From Bidens hawaiensis (lineage: Eukaryota; Streptophyta; Magnoliopsida; Asterales; Asteraceae): DNA of 64,000 nt. Made by a program: the position numbers and the translations under genes. The notes below the pieces were generated by a model. That model saw nothing but the letters and a program-made list of their open reading frames with translations, had not been told where the DNA came from and did no database searches. Shown here one piece after another: positions 37,134 to 48,374 of this stretch. The stretch's first letter is position 1; each line of letters begins with the position of its first letter. The stretch covers positions 62,001-126,000 of the forward strand of contig JAIQDT010003815.1 in NCBI GenBank assembly GCA_021521415.1. Reading direction: 5' to 3'.

Positions 37134-40133
37134 GTGCAGGAACAGTCGAACATGGCTGTAAACAATCTGTGGGTTTTGGATAGTGGCTGTTCCCGGCACA
37201 TGACTGGTAACAAGAATTTGTTACGTGACTGGAAACCTGTTCAAGGAGGAATGGTTAGTTTCGCTGGAGAAAGTGGAGGTAGAATCAGTGGTATAGGAAC
37301 AGTGACAAATGGAAGAATGAAGTTAGAAAAGGTGAATTTTGTGGAAGAGTTGAAGCATAACTTGTTGAGTGTATCTCAGATTTGTGACAAAGAATACACG
37401 GTGCATTTTACTAAAAACGAGGCAATCATCCTTTATCCTGGTTTCAAGATACCAGAGGCATGGGTGGTAATGAGAGCTCTAAGAGAAAAGAACACGTATG
37501 TAATAGATATGAGGTCAACTGAGATGACAACAGAAGAATCATGTCTTCTGTCAAAGGCAACTGAGCCTGAGTCAGAGTTATGGCATCGAAGAATGGGACA
37601 TATACATCTTCGCAAAATGAATTACATTGTCAAGAATGGGCTGGTGCTTGGTGTTCCCTTGAATAATTTTAACTTTGAAGATCAATGCTTGTCGTGCAAG
37701 AAGGGAAAGAAACACAAAAAACCTCATCACTCCAAGAAGGTTAACTCAATTGTTAGTACCCTAGACCTACTTCACATGGATCTCTTTGGTCCCGTGAATG
37801 TAAAGAGTCTAGGTGGAACGTCATACTGCTTGGTTGTAACCGATGATTACTCTCGATACTCTTGGGTATACTTTTTGAAGGCAAAAGATGAGACAGTTCA
37901 GTTAGTAATTAACTTGATTACCAAGGTTGAAAATATTGTTGGGAGAAAGGTTAAGTACATCAGGAGTGATAATGGTACAGAGTTCAAGAACTATCAGGTG
38001 GAGATGTTCTGCTTACAGAAAGGGATAGAACATCAGTACAGCGCCCCGTATACTCCGCAACAAAATGGGGTAGCTGAGAGGAAGAATAGAACGCTAATCG
38101 AAGGAGCCAGAACCATGCTGGCAGATGCTAAACTTCCCGTGGTGTTCTGGGCTGAAGCTGTTGCCACAGCCTGTTTGTTCAAATCTTTTAATATGTCTTA
38201 CTTGGATTTTGCAGAAGTTGAATTTACAAATTGCTTCACAGATTCTGTATGACGAGGAGGAAATATTGTGCAGCGTCCGCGATACGATGAAAGTCAACCT
38301 TCCTCGTCAAGTGTCGTTGATACTCCTGCTGCCTCTACTGAGGAAGAATTCTACAATCCATTTCACTCTCAACATCAATCACCCATTGATGAACTCTCTT
38401 CGAATTTAGAAAACAATCTGGAAGTCGGTCCGGTTCAGACTACTGGAATTCACAAAAATCACCCATTGGAGAACGTGATAGGTAATCTGTCTGACGGTGT
38501 TCAAACAAGAAGAAGTTTGGATGAACACACATGTGTTTACGCAAGCATTAAAGACACGGGTATCATAAATGAATGCTTGTACACCTGCTTCATCAGCCAG
38601 ATTGAACCAAAGAATTATCAAATGGCTCTAAAGGATAGCTCGTGGGTCGAAGCCATGCAAGAAGAGTTAGCACAGTTCGAGAAGATGGAAGTATGGAAAT
38701 TAGTTGAAAAACCAAAGAATGTAAATTCTATTGGTACAAAGTGGGTTTTTAAATGTAAGAGAGATGAGAAAGGGATAATCATACGGAACAAGGCAAGGCT
38801 GGTAGTAAAAGGGTTCAATTAGCAAGAAGGAATCGACTACAACGAAGTGTTTGCTCCTGTGGCAAGATTGGAGGCAATTCGTCTATTTTTGGCATTTGCT
38901 GCACACAAAGAGATGAAAGTGTTCCAGTTAGATGTGAAAAGTGCTTTCCTTAATGGAAAAGTCGATGACGTGGTGTATGTTGAACAACCTCCGGGATTCC
39001 CTGACCCAGATTTTCCTGATCATGTGTACAAACTGAGTAAAGCTTTATATGGGCTGCATCAGGCCCCTCGTGCCTGGTACGCAACCTTGTCCGATTACCT
39101 GCTTGAGAATGGGTTCGAAAGAGGAAAGATCGATACCACGCTGTTTGTCAAGAGAAAAGGGGGAGATTTTCTACTAGTTCAAGTCTATGTGGACGATATC
39201 ATTTTTGCTGCATCAAAAGTCACCATGTGTCAGGAATTTGAAGCAGTCATGAAAAAGAGGTTTGAAATGAGCGCCATGGGCGAATTAACTTTCTTTTTGG
39301 GATTGCAGGTAGATCAGAAGAAAGATGGGATGTTTATTCATCAAACAAAATATGTCCATGATGTGCTCAAATGCTTCAAGATGGATGATAGCACCCCATT
39401 TGATACTCCAGTTTGCGTCAACCACAAACTGGGTGCTGATTCTGACAGTGATTAAGACGTTGATCCCACACAATATCGAGCAATCATAGGATCTTTAATG
39501 TATTTAACTGCATCTAGACCTGATATTATGTTTGCAGTTTGTCTTTGTGCTCGTTTTCAGGCAAGCCCGAAGGAATCTCACATGAAGGGAGTAAAGAGAA
39601 TATTGCGGTATATCAAAGGCAAGCCTAAGTTGGAATTGTGGTACACGAAAGGGGGAGAACTAGATTTGGTAGCTTACACAGATTCTGACTATGGAGGTTG
39701 CAATCAGAACAGGAAGTCAACAACCGGTGGATGTCAGTTTCTGGGAGGAAGATTGGTGTCGTGGCAGTGCAAGAAGCAGACCTCAGTAGCCATTTCCACC
39801 TGTGAAGCAGAGTACATGGCAGCATCAAACTACCGCTCCAAGGTTCTTTGGATACAACAGCAATTGCGCGATTACGGTCTAAATTTCACTCAAACTCCTA
39901 TTTGCATTGATAACATTGCTGCAATCTCAGTAACTAACAATCCCGTCAAACACAGCAAAACTAAACATATTGACATTCGTCATCATTTTATACGGGATTG
40001 TGCTGAGAAGAAATTAATTGTGCTTGAAAAGGTTGATTCTTTGGATAATTTCGCCGATCTTTTTACTAAAGCGTTTGACCGATCCCATTTTCAAAATCTT
40101 GTTGAGCTTAATGGGATGATCAATCCCGAGTAA
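37134..40133 (+). pseudogene. pol: pol of Copia-1 (PR-IN-RT-RH, degenerate)
   Basis: Enzyme polyprotein remains. Protease: LDSGCSRHMTG near 37,177. Pre-integrase HHCC: WHRRMGH...CLSCKKGKK. Integrase core: HMDLFGP, RSDNGTEF, GVAERKN. The integrase C-terminal region is joined abruptly near 38,175 to a later LFKSFN segment, so roughly 310 bp are deleted relative to Copia-2. The RT frame has the YVDDI motif near 39,188 and RNase H continues to TAA 40,133 (DSDYGG near 39,685). Stops lie at 38,250, 38,821 and 39,455. Confidence 0.88.
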
Positions 40134-40170
40134 CCTTGTTTTCCGTTTTATTTATAAAAAAAAAACAACA

Positions 40171-41280
40171 CATCACTATCGCTTAAAATTATGTTGGTTG
40201 CTTAAGTTTGAAGGACATATCTTCGGATATGTTTGGTCCTTACTTCTACTAGTAGATTAGGAGGATAGCCATTAACCAGATGACTGAAAGTGACCGGGGC
40301 GGTTTATGATGGGTTTTTATTCTTTCGCTGAAAAATAGTCGTTCATACTTAGTTAGAAGGACACATACTCGTATGTGGTCGGTTCAGCTGATCCATTGGA
40401 TCTTCAGGATAGCCGTTTACCTGAAGACTTTGCCTTGATCGGGGCGATAAAATTTAAATTTTATTTTTAGGGAGATGATATAATTTTTCAAGTCTATAAC
40501 TTCATAAGAAGTTTCAATACAATGTTTAAAAGAAAATTGATCCAGCCATGGAAAGTGATAGGAAAACTAATTCTGTGTGCTTAACTGGTGAAGTTATTAG
40601 GCCTAAAAGACTCTAGAACAGCCATTGTAAGTTATGGTAGCTTTTTATGGTGCGTAAAAGTAGAAGTGATACAAACTAAATCTCCTCGATTTAATGTAGA
40701 GAATCGTTCTGAGTTGTGCATGTCTCCATATACATCTTTCCGAATGATAGGCAGAAAAGTGATTACCCAGTCATACACGAGCCCGTGAGTGTTCTGATTC
40801 CCGAGAAGATGGTGTGTCAAGTACATGCAGTGATCCAGATTCGGGACTTGCAGTCGTCTATTATTTGAAGCTGTATTAATATGTTTATTCAAAAAAAAAC
40901 AAAACAAAAAAAATGTTGTTAAGCCTTCTGAAGCTTATGTTGTTTCAAATATCAATCAAGAGGCAAGAAAGAGAACGGGAAGAACACTCTAACGATCGAT
41001 ATGTACTTACTGTTTAATCAGACACTACGGGTCGAGGTCAACTCGGGGTGACTTGGGGAAAGCCAAATACGCTTTGATAATAGATAGGAGGCATCACAAT
41101 CTCTCATGTGATGTCCATCTAAAGTTTGAGCTTAATTGAACCTAATCCGTATCACAGAAGCAATGAAAACCATACTAAGTTTTATACCTGCTTACAACCT
41201 ATTTCTTTATGTCATAATACCGCTGAACATGGATCTATGTGACAACCACTTAATTAGTATGATTCCTGTTCGGATCTTTT
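40171..41280 (+). ncRNA. Conserved structured post-pol block, Copia-1 copy
   Basis: Noncoding but strongly conserved with 52,083-53,180 of Copia-2, although the coding parts differ much more in frame integrity. Hairpins: ACATATC-TTCG-GATATGT at 40,215-40,232 (C-UUCG-G tetraloop), and CTTCAGG/CCTGAAG at 40,402-40,426. A GATAGCC...GATCGGGGCG-type segment occurs twice. It may act as an RNA element of the genomic transcript. The RNA interpretation is inference. Confidence 0.55.
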
Positions 41281-41489
41281 CTAAAACATGCAGGTTCTCG
41301 TCAAGACTGAAATTTGATCCCGTTTATTTAATTACTAAAATTTTCATTGCATATTTTGTTTTATGGTTTAAAACTCGGTTACTTGGTTCTTTGATCGTAA
41401 AGTTTAAATCTTTAACGGAGGATTTTAAAAGACAGTTGCATTTTGATCAAATTTATAAGGTCATGTTTTGTAAATTAAGTTAGGCGAAC

Positions 41490-42300
41490 TTATGATAAGG
41501 TAAAGAGGCGAGGTTGACCATGGTTGACTTTAAGCGAAGTTAATGGACCAGCGAAGTTGTCACAGGGGCGAAGTTAATCTTAACTTCGCCCTTGTATTTT
41601 CAAACCTATATAAGGGTCAACTTGGTCAAACACTTTACAAATTATCAGAAACCCAACGAACTTATATCATCTTCTAACCCTCGGCGAACTTAAAACTCGA
41701 ATTGAACCTCGTTATTATCTGTTTCCAATCCGTGTTAAAGGTGTGTAGGCTTGGTATAACATGTAATTCATACTAATGGTGTTAATCAGAGGCCTTGGTG
41801 ATTCGATTTGTGACATAGTTTGTGCTAACTTTTAAACACTCGATAAACTTTCTTGTTCTAACATGTTTGTAACTCATTTGATCGTCTAGATCTCATTATT
41901 GCTATCTTCTCATGTTTTCATTCTCGAAAAAAAAAACACCAAACAAAACCTTGATCGGATAATAATGTACGCCGTTTCATATTCAGGCGAAGTTAGGTTT
42001 AGGCGAAGTTGTTCTCAACTTCTCCCTAGGCATAACTTCGCCTACTCATTTTTAAATTAATTAATTAGTCTGGTTGTTCTAAGCCGAAGTTAGGGTTAGG
42101 CGAAGTAATACTCAACTTCGCCTTAGGTATAACTTCGCCTGCTCAGGCTAATATTATGTAAAAGTTCTAGTTAGATGTTCTCAGGCGAAGTTATGGTTAA
42201 GACGAAGTTGTACTCAACTTCGCCATATCGCTAACTTCGCCTGCACATTACATGTTATCATAACTTCTCTCATGATAACAGGCGAAGTTATGATCTGCTA
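41490..42300 (+). promoter_or_regulatory. Candidate internal promoter and foldback-rich leader, Copia-1
   Basis: GCGAAGTT blocks (41,483-41,590) precede a TATATAAG box at 41,607-41,614. From 41,980 to 42,290 three foldback units of GGCGAAGTT...AACTTCGCC follow, each about 60-80 bp. The layout equals the promoter plus intron region of Copia-2 (53,430-54,114). The downstream gene itself has been lost at the truncation near 42,320. Confidence 0.5.
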
Positions 42301-42320
42301 CGTCAATGTTCTAACTTAGA

Positions 42321-43965
42321 CCGTCCACTAGGATCCTGCGTACATAGTGGTTAGCAATAAATAAAGTAATAATTAAACCATCATGGTGAGGATTCTGGAT
42401 GTTTAGTTTGTCTCCCTCATCGAAGAAGATCCTTTTGTCTGTCGTTAAAGTGGTGGATACTATTGGTCGGTCTCTGTTGTCCAACTTGATCTCTTTGGCG
42501 AGCCTTTTTGCTGCAGAGAAAGAAGTTCCACATATGTCATAACCTCCGGAGATGAAATTTATCATCTGCATATCCAGCTTGTCCTGATGAGGATCCTGGA
42601 TCCTTGAATTGAAAAATATTCTCTGATCAGTCACTCGAGTAGTGGGGATGAGCGGTCTTCTCTCGTCGTCCAGTTCGAATTCTAATACGGGATGTTCTAT
42701 TATGACACAAAAATCTTGAAATAATTCGTAGTCTCTGGAGACAAAGTTGATCACATGAGCATCTGGTGGTGGTGGTGTTGCTTTTTGTGGGAGGTCTTCA
42801 GGATCCTGGATTTTGGATTTCTTCCTTCCCAAGAGTTCTTTGAAGTGGCCCTTGCTCAGGAGGTATCCAATTTCCCTCCTTAAGCCAATCCACTTGTCTG
42901 TCATGTGACCAAAATCTTCGTGGAAAGCACACCACTTAGACTTGTCTTTGAAGGTGGTAGTTTTCTCGTTCTTTCGGGGCCACCTTGCTTTTTCCCCTAG
43001 ATCCTTCATGGCACAAATTAAGCCATGGGTATCTACGGAGAAACAATACTCGAAGATGCAGGGATAGTCTTCATCATCATCTACTTCTTCGACTGCTCGT
43101 AAGTTTTGATTGTTGAACTTGGTGAACGGCTTTAAGTTGTTGTTCCTGTATGAGGATCCTTTATTCTTGTCAGGGGATTCCTGTTTTGCTTGAGCCCCCA
43201 GACGATCCTGGATCCTCTTGTCGTCTTCCAATCGTATGAACTGGAGTGCCCTGTTTCTTACTTCATCTAGAGACCTGCAAGGAGTCATCACAAGATCATC
43301 ATAAAAGGGGGAGCCCCTCTGAAGTCCCATTTTGAATGCTTCAACAGCAGTAGCCATGTCAAGATTAGGGATTTCTAGAGCTTCCCTGCCGAACCTCGTA
43401 ACAAAATCCCTAAGGGATTCATCACTAGGTTGGATAACTCGGTATAAATCACTAGTTAACTTCTCAAATTTCCTACTACAGGAAAATTGGCTGCTGAACA
43501 AGTTAACTAAATATGAAAAAGAAGTAACTGAAAAGGGAGGAAGACTTAGCAGCCACTTTAAGGCAGATCCTGTGAGTGTGGATCCGAAGCCTTTGCACAA
43601 TCAAGCTTCCTTGAGTCTCTCCGGGATAGGGTTGATTTCCATACGTTCCCTATATTGTGCAACGTGCTCTTCAGGATCGGTGGTCCCATCATAAGTCTTC
43701 ATGTTGGGGGTCTGGAACCGCTTCGGGATTTCAGCATCACAGATAGGTGGAGCAAATCTGGATAACTTGTAACTTCCCTCAGGTATCTCGGGGATTGGTC
43801 GTATCACCCCGGGAACACTTTATATCATATCCTTGAGCTTCTGTAGCTCCTTGGCCATAACTTAGTTAATACCTGCATCCTCCACGGGACCACGGTTAGC
43901 GTTAAAGGATATAGGATCATATGGGTTACCTCTTTGCTGGGTGAAGGTAGGCATCCCGGATGAGT
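42321..43965 (-). pseudogene. gag: gag core and start of protease, minus-strand Gypsy element
   Basis: On the minus strand the gag core (RFQTPNMKTYDG, then DPEEHVAQYRERM, near 43,700) runs through a TGA at 43,603-43,601 into a 429-codon frame. That frame has the gag domain (SFSYLVNLFSSQF, DFVTRFGRE), a CAFHEDFGHMTDKW zinc-binding-like segment and the protease start RRILVDG. There it is cut at about 42,320 by the Copia-1 junction. Upstream it is separated from its own N-terminal codons (59,958-60,709) by Copia-2, which inserted at 43,970. Confidence 0.87.
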
Positions 43966-43970
43966 AGCTG

Positions 43971-44458
43971 TGTTGGTGCATGTTTTGTGGCCGTCGCTTG
44001 GCGAATAGTTTAGAATGTTTATGTTGTATGCTGTACACCTAGGTAGTGGTTCACGCTGAAAGTGATCCATTTGAAAGAGCATTTTCAAATGGATACTCAT
44101 TCGATCGAATGAGTTTCTGATTCGATCGAATGAGTCTGCCATTCGATCGAATAGGACTCATTCGATCGAATGAGTCCTGACCGAATGGCAGCGGGTATAA
44201 ATACCAGCTTTCAGGCGTGAACAGGTAAGAGTTTAAGGTTTTTGCGTGCCCGGAGCCCAGGTGCTGTCCGGATGAGGGGGGAGGCCATGCTCGACCTCCC
44301 CCTGCCATAGATCGTGATTTCAGTGTTTAAACAAGCATGTAATCTTTCGTTTTTATCAATGAAATCGTTTGTTTCGTGTTTGTTTCTATCCGTCTTTGGT
44401 TATCAAACCTTCCGTCTCGAACGCGCTCGGATCGTCTCGGTCCCGGGCTGAGCCAACA
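43971..44458 (+). repeat. 5' LTR of Copia-2
   Basis: 488 bp, from TGTTGGTGCATG to GAGCCAACA. Four TTCGATCGAA palindromes lie at 44,090-44,180 just upstream of TATAAATA (44,196-44,203). One of them sits in a perfect 26-bp palindrome at 44,153-44,178. Confidence 0.96.
44196..44203 (+). promoter_or_regulatory. TATA box of the Copia-2 LTR
   Basis: TATAAATA directly follows the palindrome cluster. The same box is at 59,690-59,697 in the 3' LTR. Confidence 0.75.
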
Positions 44459-44460
44459 AT

Positions 44461-44472
44461 TGGTATCAGAGC
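44461..44472 (+). promoter_or_regulatory. Primer-binding site of Copia-2 (initiator tRNA-Met)
   Basis: TGGTATCAGAGC, two bases after the LTR. Confidence 0.92.
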
Positions 44473-45296
44473 CTTTGGTTCTTGATTCACGTTAGATTCG
44501 TGGTGAAATTCGTGTTTTTCTCGCGAAAATCGTAATTTTTGCCGGAAAATTCCGAATTTTTGGTGTTTTTGATCTTGGTGTTCGTCGTGTTCTTGTCAAA
44601 AACTGTTAAAATTGTCATATTTTGGTGTTTTGATCTTAGAATTGTGTGTTAAAAGTTCGAGTTTTGTCAAGAACGTTCTTCGCGTTCTTCGTGTTCTTCG
44701 TATTTTTGGTGGTTTTGATCCGTTTTTTGGTTGGTCTTAAGTTGTTTTTGTGTTAAAAGTCATATTTCGATCTTAATTTGCCTCTTGATCTTTCAAAATT
44801 CGTGTTTTTGATTCAAAATTCGAAAATCCGTCAAAATCTTCTAATTTTAGAATTTCCAGAAATTTCGATCGAACCAGTCTATTTTTGGAACTCATTCGAT
44901 CGAATAGCCTTCCTATTCGATCGAACAAGTTTGAACTTTGACCGAATCAGTTTTTCCCGCCGAGAATTACTCCTAGTTCATTCGATCGAACCAGATTTGT
45001 TCATTCGATCGAATTAGTCACCATTCGATCGAATAAGTCTTTTATTCGATCCGCCGATTCGATCTTTGTCTTATTCGACTGTCAGAACCCGTTCGATTGA
45101 ACCAGAAACTCTTTCGATCGAACCTCTCAACCCATTCGATCGAACCAGATTCACATTCGATCGAATAACTTTCAGAAGGTCAGATCAGTATTTCAGAGAG
45201 ACATTCGATCGAACCAGAACACATTCGATCGAATACTCATCCGATCGAATTAAACCCATTCGATCAACAGTTCAACGTTAAAGCAAAGAAACAAAG
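44473..45296 (+). repeat. Copia-2 leader with a dense TTCGATCGAA cluster
   Basis: An 824-bp leader between PBS and gag. The first 390 bp are T-rich with no repeats. From 44,866 to 45,270 there are about 11 exact TTCGATCGAA copies and about four one-mismatch copies. Short frames here read the palindrome as SIE or FDR repeats and are not genes. Confidence 0.9.
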
Positions 45297-48200
45297 ATGG
45301 CTGCAAGTTCGAGTACCAACAAGAGGATTCAATCGATTCTCGAAAGTGATTCTGAATCGGGAAGCTATAACAAGCCACCAAAGCTAATGACTTTAAACGA
45401 TTTTACAACCTGGAAGACAAGATTTCAAATTCATATAACAGGTGTGAATCCTGGACTTTGGGAAGCTGTTCAGACAACTTGGGTGCATCCGACAAATGAT
45501 GATGGTGAGACTTTGAGTTACTTTAGGCTGTCTGAAGATCAAAGGATAGCCTTTGATGCTGAGAAGAAAGCCTTCTCGTTACTGTCACAAGCACTTTCAA
45601 GCGATCTCTTCCATCAGTTTAACCAGTTTACAACAGCGTCAACTCTTTGGAACGCACTGGTTGAACGATGTGAAGGATCTGACTCACTTAGAGAAATTCA
45701 CGCACGGGAGCTCAAGCGTGAATTTGATTTGTTTGGTCCAGAATCGGGAGAAGACATTGAATCGTTACTGTCGAGATTCTATCATCTAATGTCAGAACTC
45801 AAGTCCTATAATGTCAAAACAACAGGGACTGAAAAGGTTAGATGTCTTGCTCAAGGACTTCCAACCAACTGGAACACCTTCCTGACAGTAATGAGAAGAA
45901 GTCATCAGCTGGAGACGATTCTCCTGTCTGATTTTATTAAAGAAATCAGACAAGAAGAGGCTGAACTAAGAGCCTCCTCCAGAAAACCGAGATCAGCTTC
46001 TGACAAATCACTCTACATGTCAAAACCTCCTATGTCAGATTCAACTGATCATGCTCCGATGAAGACCGCTTTTGTCTCCTCAACGTCAAATCAATCAAAG
46101 GGGACTGAAACGAGATCTTCCGTCCCATCATCAACTTCTGGAAATTCAAGTACTAACTCCGGACTCAAGTCAACGGAGAAAGCAACGTTGAATACTGAAG
46201 GCTTGGGAACAGTAACAGTGGAGGTTGCCAAAGAACACATGGCAACTCTAGGCACGATAATTGAGTCCTACAGTTTAATGGTGGCGGGTAAGCTAGGAAA
46301 TAGTCATCTGGACAGTGATGACTATGAACAGCTTGACGAAGATGATATGGAACGCATAGACATTATGTGGGCTCTTGGCAGTGCGTTCCGAAGGGCCAGA
46401 AAGTGGACGAAGAAAACAGGTCAGGCCCTCTCAATAAACAACAAATCCAAGTTCGGCTTTGATAAAAACAAAGTAAAATGCTACAACTGTGGCGAACTTG
46501 GTCACTTTGCCAAGGAGTGTTCGAAGCCAAGAAGGGAAGGTCACCAATATCCCTTCCGAACCACTTCATCATCATCCACTCCTGCTGAAGCTGCTGCAAC
46601 TGTCAACCTTGAGAGACAACTGGTCCCTCAAAATCAAACCGCAGCAAACAACGTCAACATCAACAATGAAACTGCTCTTGCAGTTCAAGGGGATGAAGGC
46701 GAGACATGGAACTTCAGCATCAACATGGCTGATGTCACAATAGTAGATGGAAACTCTGAAACCGAGTCTGTTGTTTCCTCGACCAATGAAGAATATATTG
46801 TCGATGAACCAGCTGCTGAAGTCCATGAAGAAGAACCTGAGGTTGAAGTGGTATCTTTGGAGATTAAGGAGGATCACGATAAAGAGTCAAATGTTCCTCA
46901 AATATCTCCATGTTCGACAATTCCCGCAGAGGCTGCTAAAGTTGAAGAAGTCAACGAAGTAGAGTCTAAAGCAACTTCTGCATCGTTTCTGGAAAAAGCT
47001 GGGAATCTTTGCTTTGCATTCATGGCAGAGACATCAAATGCCAAGGTAAGTTCTAACCCATCAACTCCCAAACCAGAAAATGTTAAATGTTTAAAATGTG
47101 AATTGTATGAACAAGAAATTCAATCTCTAAAAGAGAGAATTGAAGATCTCGAGGCTTACAAACAAGCAGCCTCAAGATCTTTAATGGAACTGACTGACGC
47201 GCTTGCACAGAATAAGGCTTGGAAGCAGAAAGAGTCTGCTTTTAAAGAAAAGATTGATAGCCTTAAGCGTCAGAACAAGGAACTTGAAATATGTGTTCTG
47301 AATCAACAAGATTCTATCAATTTTCACATAAATAAGAATAATGTTTTGAAAAAAGAATTGGAAAACTTGAAAGCTGATTTTGAATCATTGAATTTCAAAT
47401 TAAAAAGTTACTCAAATTCATCTTATTTATTAGAACACATCATTCCCGAGTTCCGAGGCAAAAAGGAAAAAGGCGTGGGATATAACTATGTCCCACCCCC
47501 GATCCTGAATCAATTTGCAAGCACACCAGGAGCTGTGCCGGATGATGAATCAAATGATTATATACCCGAGGACACAAACCAAATTTCTAAGTCTAAGGGA
47601 AAAGAAGTCATTGACCCGGCTCCTGAGTCCAAACAAAATGTTGTTGCCACAGACTTAGGTTCCACAACTAAGTCGGGCCCACCACCATCTAAGTCAAAGG
47701 CAACAACAACAAGAAATTCTCAGAAGAAAAAGTTTAATCCTAAATCTGAGAAAGTCTATGTGGAACATAGTACCCAGTTTGTAAAGGAGGGTAACGTTAA
47801 TGAAAAACATAATTTCCCAAAACACCCTCCTAGACAAACTACACCCCAAAATGTCAAATCCAGGGGGTACTATGATAACAGACAAAACCAGAGTTATTTC
47901 TCTCCACCAAGTCAAAGGGGGAGAAACTACTGTTTTTCGTGTGGAGAGGTAGGGCATATAGCAAGATTTTGCTATAAGTACACGGATCCTAAGCAGTACA
48001 TATCGACTCCGGATCCGAGGTATGCCAAGTCACCTCCTAGGAGGCGACCGACCATTGACGTTCAAGGTCAAGAACGGTTTCACACACCGAGGTCGGTTTC
48101 TCCTCGGAAACCTCTGCCAACCTCACCACACCAATCCCCAAACCCCTCAGATCCAAATGTTTCCACTTCGACAAGTGAAACTCAGTCTTCAACCATCTAT

Positions 48201-48374
48201 CTCAAACATGTTGAGAAGAAGACTGACTTTTGGAAACCAAAGAAAACTAACACTGTTGACAACAATGTCAAACCAGAAAACAGTGTTAATGAGGGTAAAT
48301 GGATTGAATTGTACATTCGTGATGAAAATGGAAAACCCAAGACCGTAAGGGCTTGGGTTTCCAATGATATTTAA
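45297..48374 (+). CDS. gag: gag of Copia-2, intact, 1025 residues
   Basis: Particle protein that packages the genomic RNA. ATG 45,297 follows the leader and the frame is open to TAA 48,374. Residues about 30-225 match the UBN2-type gag domain of Copia elements. CCHC knuckle 1, CYNCGELGHFAKEC, is near residue 393. A long charged coiled coil spans about 596-720. CCHC knuckle 2, CFSCGEVGHIARFC, is near residue 878. The C-terminal part is Ser/Pro/Lys-rich. It is much longer than most Copia gags (300-400 residues), as known for Sireviruses. A 127-bp piece of a related gag recurs at 58,915-59,041. Stop TAA is followed by a T-rich run and a CAG shortly before the pol frame. Confidence 0.93.
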   Translation: MAASSSTNKRIQSILESDSESGSYNKPPKLMTLNDFTTWKTRFQIHITGVNPGLWEAVQTTWVHPTNDDGETLSYFRLSEDQRIAFDAEKKAFSLLSQALSSDLFHQFNQFTTASTLWNALVERCEGSDSLREIHARELKREFDLFGPESGEDIESLLSRFYHLMSELKSYNVKTTGTEKVRCLAQGLPTNWNTFLTVMRRSHQLETILLSDFIKEIRQEEAELRASSRKPRSASDKSLYMSKPPMSDSTDHAPMKTAFVSSTSNQSKGTETRSSVPSSTSGNSSTNSGLKSTEKATLNTEGLGTVTVEVAKEHMATLGTIIESYSLMVAGKLGNSHLDSDDYEQLDEDDMERIDIMWALGSAFRRARKWTKKTGQALSINNKSKFGFDKNKVKCYNCGELGHFAKECSKPRREGHQYPFRTTSSSSTPAEAAATVNLERQLVPQNQTAANNVNINNETALAVQGDEGETWNFSINMADVTIVDGNSETESVVSSTNEEYIVDEPAAEVHEEEPEVEVVSLEIKEDHDKESNVPQISPCSTIPAEAAKVEEVNEVESKATSASFLEKAGNLCFAFMAETSNAKVSSNPSTPKPENVKCLKCELYEQEIQSLKERIEDLEAYKQAASRSLMELTDALAQNKAWKQKESAFKEKIDSLKRQNKELEICVLNQQDSINFHINKNNVLKKELENLKADFESLNFKLKSYSNSSYLLEHIIPEFRGKKEKGVGYNYVPPPILNQFASTPGAVPDDESNDYIPEDTNQISKSKGKEVIDPAPESKQNVVATDLGSTTKSGPPPSKSKATTTRNSQKKKFNPKSEKVYVEHSTQFVKEGNVNEKHNFPKHPPRQTTPQNVKSRGYYDNRQNQSYFSPPSQRGRNYCFSCGEVGHIARFCYKYTDPKQYISTPDPRYAKSPPRRRPTIDVQGQERFHTPRSVSPRKPLPTSPHQSPNPSDPNVSTSTSETQSSTIYLKHVEKKTDFWKPKKTNTVDNNVKPENSVNEGKWIELYIRDENGKPKTVRAWVSNDI

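Larger units (their letters stand above)
33645..42320 (+). mobile_element. Copia-1: Sirevirus-like Ty1/Copia element, 3'-truncated
   Basis: The element starts with an LTR beginning TGTTGGTGCATAATG. A tRNA-iMet type primer-binding site follows, then gag with two zinc knuckles, then protease-integrase-RT-RNase H in the Ty1/Copia order, then a long noncoding tail with foldback repeats. The right LTR is missing: the sequence passes directly into Gypsy protease codons near 42,320. The long gag with coiled coil and two zinc knuckles and the post-pol tail point to the Sirevirus lineage. Multiple stops and deletions show it is inactive. Confidence 0.88.

Noticed and set aside
44461..44472. tRNA-Met gene remnant
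   Set aside because: Only the 12 bases of the primer-binding site are present; the same holds at 34,060 and 57,883.
44778..45281. Short plus-strand frames with SIE and FDR repeats
   Set aside because: They are translations of the palindrome array in the leader; the pattern follows the repeat and not a protein.
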